The notes below the pieces were generated by a model. The model ran no database searches. It had not been told where the DNA came from and saw only the letters and a list, made by a program, of their open reading frames with translations. Positions 56,801-64,000 of a DNA stretch of 64,000 nucleotides are shown piece after piece; the first letter of the stretch is position 1, and each line of letters opens with the position of its first letter. A program made the position numbers and the translations under genes. The stretch is from Cristatella mucedo (lineage: Eukaryota > Bryozoa > Phylactolaemata > Cristatellidae): positions 432,001 to 496,000 of the forward strand of contig WPIO01000138.1 of NCBI GenBank assembly GCA_009760855.2, given 5' to 3'.

Positions 56801-59800
56801 TCTGTTGAGGCTCACAGTATGGGTTCTTTTTGAGCTGCTGTTTCATCCCCAGCCACTGCTGCTGCCACTGCTCTGTAATGAGTGAATGTCGACTTTTAGC
56901 AATAGAGTTGGTCTCTCATTTGTTGCTTTGTGTAGTCACAACTGTCAAGAGCTGTGGTTTGGTACAAGCAGTTTAGCTTGGAAGAACAGTTACATCGACT
57001 GCCTCGGTTCTGGTTGGCTTCTGCCCATATCACCCGTGGCTTCAAGGAGCAATAACTGTGGCTCACCCGACTGGCAGGCAGCTCGGACTGGCATGCGCCA
57101 CCAGTCCCCTGTGTCTTGTTAGCTGCTGCTGTGTCTGCCACCTTTATTCTGCTTCAATCACAGGTTGCATGACTGGGCCATGCCTGTAACAAAGGACTGC
57201 TGGTGGCTACCCGGCTTAGCATTTATTCCCACCCTGCATGGCATCATCTCGACCTTAGCCGGATGCAGGCCTGCCCGGCCTTGTCTTGGCTTTTGGCCTG
57301 GCCCTCGTTCCAGCATCCTCGGCAACTTCTGTAAAGAAAAGTGAAAGTAAAGGCTAGCTGATCAAACGAGCCTCATGTACGCATGACATGTGAGCTGCTC
57401 ACACCCCAGCCCCCTGGTTAATTTGCAGCCACTGCTGCTTCTTCCTGCTGCCCAAGCTTCACCATGGTGGCACGTCCTAAGCCACGTGACCTGCCACGTG
57501 GCATAGGACTTGCCTGTGGACCGGCTGCTGCTGGCCCACATGTGTTTGAGGGTAAGTGGTTGACCTTGGTCTGGCCGGAGTGCTCTGGTCCCTTCATGCT
57601 GTCTGGCAGTGGCAGGGGTAGCTAGCAGCTGAGAAGCTCAACATTACCTGCTCCGGATGTTGACCTTGGCCTTGGTATCTGTCAGGCCGGAAATTAATTT
57701 CAAGCTCAAAAGGCAAGAGCTCTCACTTGCACCCGTGTGCCCCAGCAGGTGAATGCACACCAGCGTTCCTAGCACCACAGCAGGAGCAGATTTTGAGTCA
57801 TCCTCTAGGTACGCCACCTGGTGTTTTGTTGCTGTCGCAGGTCACTTGGCTGGGCCACCTGGCTTCAATATTGGGAGCAAGTTCCAAGCTCAGTGATAGC
57901 GCCACCCTATTCGCCGGTGACCTTAAAATTTGCCAAAGCTACCTCCCAGTCATAGGTAGCTGGCTGGCAATGCCCTGCCTAGCGTATCTGTATCCGGATG
58001 GAATGCCTGCAGCGCTGCTGACCTGCCTCCTGTGAGGCCGCCTGAGTGGTCTGAGTCGCTGCCACCATGGCTTCACTAGCCGGACTACACTCCAAAGTGC
58101 GAGTCGGTGTGTAGGGCAAGCCCCGACGACCGACCGGACCTGCTGGCGCCGCCTCGCCCTCATGTGCAGCTGCCGATCTAGTCTGGTGCCTCTCGTTTTG
58201 TCACTTTCCTTTCTCCTGCTGCTCTCAGGCCCTGCACAAGCTGGACGCCTCGTGCAAGGCACGCATGGAGCTGGGCGTCTCTGCGGAGCAGAGCATCCTG
58301 GAGGAGGCCGGCGATCGTGAGCGGCGCCACCTGGACACCATCGCCGAGCTGGAGCAGGAGCTGCGCGCCCAGCGCCAGCTCGGCGAGCGGCTCGGCGCCG
58401 AAGTCGAGCGGCTGGCGGCGGCCGATCGCGGCGCCACCGACTGGCGCACGTCGTTCGAGCGAGACTGCGCGGCTCTGCGCGGCGAGTCGCGCGAGCTGCG
58501 CAAGCGCGAGGCTCGCGCGCTCGCCGACCAAGCCGAGCTGGAGGCGGAGAACGTGGCGCTGCAGCAGCAGGTCGTGCAGCTGCAGCGCGCTCAGGTCGAC
58601 TACGAGGCGACTCTGCACGAGCGGCGGCGTCTGCTCGAGGAGCTCGACGCGGCCGCGGGGGCTGCGCGCGACGCCGCGGCGCTGCAGCGCCTCGTCGAGC
58701 GCAACCTCGGCGAGGCGCTGGTCGGCCTGCAGCAGGAGCGTGAGCTGCGACATGCCGCTCGCAAGGAGCTCGACGAGCTGCGCACGCAGGTGGCCATGGC
58801 CGGCCTGGCGCGCATGGCCCACCAGCTGTCCGGCGGCCTCGTGGGCGGCAGCCTGGGCAGCGGCGGCCTGGGCAGCGAAGGCAGCAGCCGCGGTGAGGCC
58901 GAGGGCGAGGAGGCAAGCAGTGATGTCGATGGCGGCGCCTACGACGACGAAGAGGGCGCCAGCGACGCGACGACGGAAGGGATGGCGGCAGGAGGGCGCG
59001 GAAAGCGTTCCGACGCCGGTGCGGCGCCGGCGGCTGCCGCCGCTGCACCGGCGTCGAGCGGCGACCTGTTCAGCGAGCTTCGCTCGAGTGAGGTGCGCGA
59101 GATCGAGGAGCTGCTCCGCGCTGCGGAGCGCGAGAAGGCCGAGCTCGGGCGGCAGCTGGACGAGGCACGGCAAGAGCTGAAGGGCGCTGCCGAGCGCGCC
59201 GCCTCGCAGCTGACGCAGCGCGCCGCCGCAGCCGAGGACGAGCTTCGAGCGCTTCGCTCGCAGAGCGAGGCCGCGGCGGCAGCCGCGGCGCAGACGGTGA
59301 GCAGGGAGCAACCACGCGAGCACGCGCGCTCGTGCGGTGCTGTGCGCTTGCCGGCCCGGCCGGCGTCGTTGCTCGTTCACTCTCTTAAGCTTGTCGGTCG
59401 GCAGGCCATCATGCTTGCTTGCATGGTCCGTAAAAGTGCGCGCTACCCAGTTGGCTGCGATGCTCCGCGAGCGCAAGCCATTCCATCTTCTCCTTACTCG
59501 GCCAATGCTTTCAGCTGGCCGAACTTCGGTCGAAGGTCGACGAGCACCAGGCGACGGCGCAGAGGCTGGAGGCAGAGCTGGGGCTTCGGGACGGCAGCGG
59601 CACCCGACGAGAGGGAGGTCGCAGTGCCGCGGGCGGCGCTGCTGCTGCTGCTACTGCGGCCGCAGCTCTCACCGTCGCTCAGGAGGAGCTGGTATGCGCC
59701 GTCGACGAGCTGGCCCAGCTGTACCACTTGGTGTGCACTGCCACCGGCAAGACGCCGGACCGCGTCGTCCTCGAGCACGTCCAGACGTCGCGCCTCGGCG

Positions 59801-62800
59801 GGGGCATCGTCAGGAGTGAGAGCGGGCTGCTGATTGACCGGCCGGCATCCCTGCACGGCTCTCCAGCCACGCCCCCGATGCAGCGGAATGGCAGTGGTAA
59901 GATGGGCTTGCACTTGACTTGGCGCGGATCCGATTTTGTGCATGCCCCTTCTCCCCCCCATCCGGTGTGCCGTCTTGCCACTGCTGGCCCGGCAGTATGC
60001 AAAAGCAGCTGGTCTCTACCAAAGCTGCTCGTCTTCATCTGCAGCAGCTGCAGCAACAGCAGAGGTCGTGTTTGCCCATGGCATGTGGGTAGCTGGGGCT
60101 GCAGGTTGGCTCCTTGTTGCTGCTGCGCCTCCTGTCCAAGCCGATGCACTGTGCGTGTGTGTGTTTGTGCGCTTGCGTGAGTGCGTGCCTGTCCCGAGGG
60201 CATCACTTGCAGACAGATGTGTCTGATGGGCCGCCAGTCGATCGGCTGCCAGTGCTCGTGCATGTCGGCCTGCTGCTGCCACTGCATTTTGCGTGTGCTT
60301 GCCGGTGTGAAGTGCGATGAGGCATACCCTCTTTGCTGAGAAGAAGGCCAAGCAATTTCACGTGCTATATAGGTTGTTTGCTCTGATGCGTTCCTAAGCC
60401 ATGCCTCATTGCTACCTGAAGAGGTCAAGTGGCAATAATAAAAATAGCAGTAGTAAGGCAGCTTTATAGCACCTCAAGAGAACAATCGTTGGACTGGTAG
60501 CCATGGAGCTGCATGACTCAATAATAAGAATAGTATTCTTTACTTTTGTCAGCAGTCTTCTTTTGTCCTTTGAATAGAGTTACTGAGCATTGTCCGTATG
60601 GCTACGTGCTAAGTTGGCTACCTGGTTTGTGTATGAGGATGGGTAAGACGTCTGTGGAGGCTTGGAATGTTAACTCCACCTTAGTCAGTCGCAGCTGGCC
60701 CAGAGTTAGTCAGCTGCTAGGCTCGGTTTTGAAGTTGGTTTCCTTTGCTTAGCAGCTGCTGCTCAGCTGCTGCTGCTCTGCTGAATGTATTGATTCTCTT
60801 CTCATATTTGGAGCCAGAATTTTTATCTCGGGGGTAAGGCCTGCAAAAAAATGTTGTAGTATGGACAGACCCGCAAGATGTTAATGCAGGGGCAAGACCC
60901 ACAGTTTCTTGAAAATGGTTGCATGAAATCATAGTGTTTATTCGAAATGAGCTCGGCAGTTACTCGTTGAATAGAGTCAAGACAAACTCATCGTTGGTGA
61001 TGGTCAGCTTGAAGGCATACAATAAGGAGAGGTCCAGGTTGCTGGCCTGCTGTGGAGGGGGGCAGGCAAATGCTTCATGACCCCTGGCTCTGCCACTGCC
61101 ACTGCCTCATGTCCCCTGGCTCTGCCACTGCTCCTACTGCTCAGGTGCTGCTGCTGCTAATCAGCTGTGGCCGTCTTCTGCTGTTTGCCAGCATGTCAGC
61201 TGTTCATTCGGGTTTGTATGGCTCACAATAGCAGCCCATATGCCAAGCTGTTCTTCCATAGCATGTTCTTCCATAGCATGTTCTTCCATAGTGTCAGTGA
61301 TTACCTCTAACTTGCAGTTGTTGTCTCGTCTATCTTGACCATGCTTTTGCCCTTCTATGTATCTCCATCTGTAACTCCACAAAGTCATAAAGACCATGTG
61401 GGTGTTACGCAGAAGAGTTTTGTATAGCGCACTCACAGCCTAAGCGGCTTTCGGTACGAATTCGGTAGCCAACAGACTTCGTCTCATGTAACAAAGAGAA
61501 AGTGGGAAGCATAATAATAATAATAATATTGCACTTGATAGCAGGGTCAGGAGAGCAGTTGAGGTAGTGAGTAGCATTGAAAGTAGCAGCTCAGGACCAC
61601 TGAAAAGGATGAGCCATAGTTGGCAGAAGGAGAGTAGTGGTCGTTGCATAAAAACTGTAGAAGCGAGTTCCACAGTCTAGGACCTGCAGAGCTAAAGCTT
61701 CTGTCGCCACCGGTCTTTTAAGTGGAGGACTAGAACAGCTAATTTATTGTCCACACAGGACCTGAGAACGCAAAGACTCTGAAACTGGGGCAGCAGTTCA
61801 GCTAGGTACAGAGGAGCCAAGCCGTGGCAAGGCCTTGTGGGTAAGTGTAAGAACTTTGCTCTGTATCCGTTGCTCAACGGCATCCATCCTAGCTCTTTCA
61901 GCAAAGGATACACGTGGTCAAACCTCTGGGACTTGAAGACTAGCCTTGCAGCCATATTCATAGTCAACTACAGTGGCCTAGCTGCTTTCTTTGGTAGCCC
62001 AACCAAAAGGGAATTGCAATAATCAAGCCGAGACAGAACTAAGGAGCTAGTTGAATTGTTTGCAAGCCACTGTGGATGACAGTTCCTAATGTTGGATAGG
62101 GATCTGACTTGATGGCTAGCTGTAGAAGCAGTTTTCTGAATGAAGCTTTTAAAATTGAGGCAGCTGTCGAAAACGACACCTACATTTTGAGCACTTGGCG
62201 ATGGTCGCTCAACAGCATCACCTATTCGAAGAGCAAAGCCTTTAATCCAGTCACATGCTTAGGGTGTCTTATGAGCAGCAGTTCGGTTTTATTGTCATTT
62301 AGTTTCAAGAAGTTTTCCGACATCCAGGATCGAATATCGGCAAGGCAAGCATTCAGTTTCTTCGTTGCTGCAGCAGATTCCGACGGTTTGAATGACAAAT
62401 ACAGCTGAGTATCGTCAGCATAAAAGTGATATCCTATTCCATGGACCTTAATCACATTTCCCAAAGTTTGAGTATACTTCTCTGAGTATCCGAGTGTCTG
62501 CGTGTCCCTGCTCACGATCTCGCAGCATGCATGCGCTGTGCGTTTCTCGAGCTATACAGATGGTGTCTGAAGCAGTAACCGTTAGCCGCCCTTAGGAGGC
62601 TAACGTGGCGTCTGTGCACGACCAAGTTCGTAGATTCGAATCCGGCAGTGGGCGATTCTTTCTTGCCAACTGCAAGCGGTGGTGATAGCTGTTAATGCTC
62701 GTCTGCTGCTACACAAATGAGGCTGTTAAACCAGCTAATATGTTCAGAAGAAACGGCCATGTGCTACACGCATAGTTTTTCCGGGGGTTCTTTGCAGCTT

Positions 62801-64000
62801 GCGTGAGCTTTGCCGTGCCCTCATCCCTCAAGTGCTGGTGTGCATCGCCGGAAGTCGCACCACATGCCAAGTTGTAGATGCACTAGCTGAGCTGCGAATC
62901 GTCAGCGTGCAGCTGAAGCCGTCGCCGCTTCCTCTTTGTTGCAGCCACTTTTCGGCCGAACGCCACTGGCAGTGTGCAGGGCGGCAGCGGTGCTGCAACC
63001 GGAGCAGCCGCGATGGCTGCGGCATTCTCGAGAGACTCATCGCCGGCCGCTCCCGCCGTCGCCGCCTCGATCTCGTGCGACGAGCAGTCGCCAGCTGGCC
63101 TAGCTCTGGCCAGCCCTACTGCTGGCGCGGGCCCGGCCGACGACTCTGCGGCCGCCTGCGCCGAGCTGGCGCGCACCGTGCGCGACCAGGTGAAGCGCCT
63201 GCGAGGCGCCGCCGAGGCCGGCGGCGTCCTGCTGCAGGCTGCCGCCGATGGTGAGCTCAAGCGGCAGGCCGACGACGGCGTCATCTTGGTGCCGAGTAGT
63301 AGCGCCCGAGGTCGAGCAGCCGACGACGATGGCGCCGCCGCCCCCACCGCACCGCCTGGCAAGGACTCGGTCGGCGGCAGTGGGCAGCAGCCAGCGGCGA
63401 GCGCAGCTGCGGCCGGCGAGCAGCACGAGCAGACGGTGAGGCTGAAGGCGATGCTGTCGACGAAGCGAGAGCAGATCGCGACGCTGCGCAGCGTGCTCAA
63501 GGCGAACAAGGCGACGGCGGAGGTGGCACTTGCCAACCTGAAGCAGAAGTACGAGAACGAGAAGATCATCGTAACGGAGACGATGAACAAGCTGCGCAAC
63601 GAGCTCAAGTCGCTCAAGGAGGACGCCGCCACGTTTGCCGTCCTGCGGAGCGTGTTCGCTGCCCGCTGCGACGAGTACGTGACGCAGATGGACGAGCTGC
63701 GTCGGCAGCTGGCCGCCGCCGAGGAGGAGAAGCGCACGCTCAACTCTCTGCTGCGCATGGCCATCCAGCAGAAGCTGCAGCTCACACAGCGCCTCGAGGA
63801 TCTCGAGTACGACCGCGAGCGGCGCACCGCCGGCCCAGCCGGCGGCGGCCAAGGAGCCACTGCCGGTCGCTCAGCTGGTGGCGGCGGCGGCGCCGCTGCC
63901 GCCGTCGGGCTCCCGATCGCCGCCGCCGTGACGTCGTCGTCGCATGGTACCGCGAACAGTGGTGCAGCAGCAGCCGCGAGACCTGTGAAAACCAGCTCTA
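48285..64000 (+). CDS. BicD: Bicaudal-D dynein-dynactin adaptor, whole gene, 3' end beyond window
   Basis: BicD links cytoplasmic dynein-dynactin to cargoes such as Rab6 vesicles. Coding exons are 48285-48500, 58229-59296, 59515-59896 and 62945 to past 64000. All introns are GT-AG and the phases agree (0, 0, 1), giving 907 residues so far. Family blocks appear in the right order: the N-terminal CC1 box ([10 protein letters not shown]), coiled coil 1, the [19 protein letters not shown] block, the QEELV...[10 protein letters not shown] block, RDQVKRL, and the highly conserved C-terminal cargo-binding coiled coil (719 to about 845). The gene is unusual in its Ala/Gly-rich linkers and extreme GC content. 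The visible length already resembles vertebrate BICD proteins, so the stop is probably close to the window end. Confidence 0.93.
49787..50030 (-). mobile_element. LINE-A 3' end in BicD intron 1
   Basis: AAT-rich end, degraded stem-loop, CATTTGCTGCATAGGAAGC and the CATGCACAGGGTCAGCATGC block of the family. Confidence 0.75.
50590..50800. repeat. (TC)n, CCCTCT and CTGT compound repeat
   Basis: About 210 bases of pure pyrimidine with few interruptions. The large Ser/Leu/Pro and Arg/Glu open frames on both strands are artefacts. Confidence 0.95.
52340..52495 (+). mobile_element. LINE-A 3' end in BicD intron 1
   Basis: AAAGCGCCTAGAAAGAGACT, GGGCGCTTTATCAAGTGC and (ATT)n: a well-preserved stem-loop and tail. 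Confidence 0.85.
54035..54160 (+). mobile_element. LINE-A 3' end in BicD intron 1
   Basis: Same stem-loop with one stem mismatch (AAAGCACC) and an (ATT)n tail. Confidence 0.85.
58229..59296 (+). CDS. BicD: BicD coding exon 2
   Basis: 356 codons (residues 73-428), acceptor CTCTCAG|GCC and donor ACG|GTGAGC, phase 0 at both ends. It covers the rest of coiled coil 1 ([34 protein letters not shown]), an acidic Ser/Gly-rich linker (about 285-350), then [18 protein letters not shown] at 351 onward, the counterpart of the conserved SELNISEI block of vertebrate BICD. LFSE (352-355) fits the Spindly-type L-F-x-E pattern for dynactin contact; this is inference. Very high GC at third positions and Ala homopolymer runs. 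Confidence 0.93.
59297..59514 (+). other. BicD: BicD intron 2
   Basis: 218 bases, GTGAGC ... AATGCTTTCAG. Both flanking exons are in phase 0, and reading through the intron meets no BicD-like sequence. Confidence 0.88.
59515..59896 (+). CDS. BicD: BicD coding exon 3
   Basis: 127 codons plus one base (residues 429-555). It begins [20 protein letters not shown], has a Gly/Ala run, then [20 protein letters not shown], which closely follows the vertebrate block around ELANLYHHVC and the T-P-x-R-V-x-L segment. It ends at G|GTAAGA in phase 1. Confidence 0.92.
61251..61291. repeat. 15-base tandem repeat
   Basis: TTCTTCCATAGCATG in two perfect copies and a partial third. Confidence 0.85.
61350..62515 (-). 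mobile_element. LINE-B fragment in BicD intron 3, longest LINE-B copy
   Basis: The minus strand encodes reverse transcriptase with an intact catalytic motif ([15 protein letters not shown]) and C-terminal pieces ([20 protein letters not shown]). Frameshifts break it. A 27-base LINE-A tail is inserted at 61513-61539. Confidence 0.83.
62575..62745 (+). mobile_element. tRNA-like SINE, copy 3, in BicD intron 3
   Basis: GATTCGAATCCGGCAGTG at about 62632, then CAACTGCAAGCGGTGGTGAT and GCTGCTACACAAATGAGGCT, matching the SINEs at 43385 and 43690. Confidence 0.62.
62945..64000 (+). CDS. BicD: BicD coding exon 4, open at window end
   Basis: The acceptor is chosen because it completes the phase-1 codon and because in-frame stops lie just upstream (62884 and 62914). 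It covers residues 556-907 and continues. A long Ala/Gly/Ser-rich linker (556-715) surrounds [15 protein letters not shown] (the RDQIKHL block). From 719 comes the cargo-binding coiled coil: [79 protein letters not shown]. After [11 protein letters not shown] the tail is Gly/Ala-rich, like the variable tails of the family. Confidence 0.92.

Larger units (their letters stand above)
48501..58228 (+). other. BicD: BicD intron 1 (9.7 kb)
   Basis: Donor GTAGGC, acceptor CTGCTGCTCTCAG. No convincing gene inside. It contains LINE-A fragments at 49787-50030 (-), 52340-52495 (+) and 54035-54160 (+), and a large pyrimidine tract. The remainder (50850-52340, 52500-54030, 54165-58228) has nothing I recognise beyond short AAGACTC-type motifs near 55900-56400. 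Confidence 0.85.
59897..62944 (+). other. BicD: BicD intron 3 (3.0 kb)
   Basis: Donor GTAAGA, acceptor CTTCCTCTTTGTTGCAG. It holds a LINE-B copy, a SINE, a short tandem repeat and a faint LINE-A tail at 60430-60490. No gene seen. Confidence 0.85.

Noticed and set aside
57939-59476. Long minus-strand open frames of 369 and 432 codons
   Set aside because: They are antisense shadows of GC-rich BicD exon 2. The plus strand has the conserved BicD blocks and in-phase splice sites. The same applies to the minus-strand frames at 62883-63860.
62799-63254. 151-codon plus-strand open frame at the start of BicD exon 4
   Set aside because: Wrong frame: the BicD frame from 62945 has all conserved blocks and agrees in phase with exon 3.

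Overview
The window is animal (metazoan) nuclear DNA, most likely from an invertebrate. The evidence is GT-AG introns in coding genes, a bilaterian Bicaudal-D gene, LINEs with (ATT)n tails, a Ty3/gypsy-type LTR retrotransposon, tRNA-like SINEs and many long microsatellites. I cannot name the lineage from sequence alone. All gene models are read by eye from splice signals, frame and motif conservation.

Left part (about 0.7-30 kb): a small family of secreted-peptide genes on the + strand. Two copies look intact (1498-2086 and 28695-29290) and a third, at 6612-7217, is broken. Each intact copy has three coding exons: a signal peptide, an acidic propiece ending in a Glu-Lys-Arg processing site, and a Lys-rich helical mature peptide ending in a CX6C loop. 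This is the plan of an antimicrobial or cytolytic peptide precursor, and I do not recognise the family. Copies 1 and 2 lie in a tandem duplication of about 4 kb whose units both end in the same decayed LINE. Unit 2 was then hit by a LINE in its promoter (6-bp target duplication) and by an 8.7-kb gypsy element in its 3' flank (4-bp target duplication).

The gypsy element (7556-16255) has 1.3-kb LTRs that are nearly identical, a Lys-tRNA-type primer site, and gag, protease, reverse transcriptase, RNase H and integrase. It is dead: gag is frameshifted, RT has a frameshift and a stop, and a 735-bp solo LTR of another element sits inside integrase. Two more solo LTRs of the same family lie at 37821-39221 (+) and 45632-47127 (-).

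Middle part (17-47 kb): essentially a repeat graveyard. It holds more than a dozen fragments of one CR1/L2-like LINE family (LINE-A), several of a second (LINE-B), SINEs, microsatellites and unassigned spacer.

Right part (47.4-64 kb): a GC-rich, CpG-rich promoter followed by BicD, the dynein-dynactin cargo adaptor. Four coding exons join in phase (48285-48500, 58229-59296, 59515-59896, 62945 to beyond the window end), giving 907 visible residues. Intron 1 is 9.7 kb and intron 3 is 3.0 kb; both hold repeat fragments. The exons are far richer in GC than everything around them.
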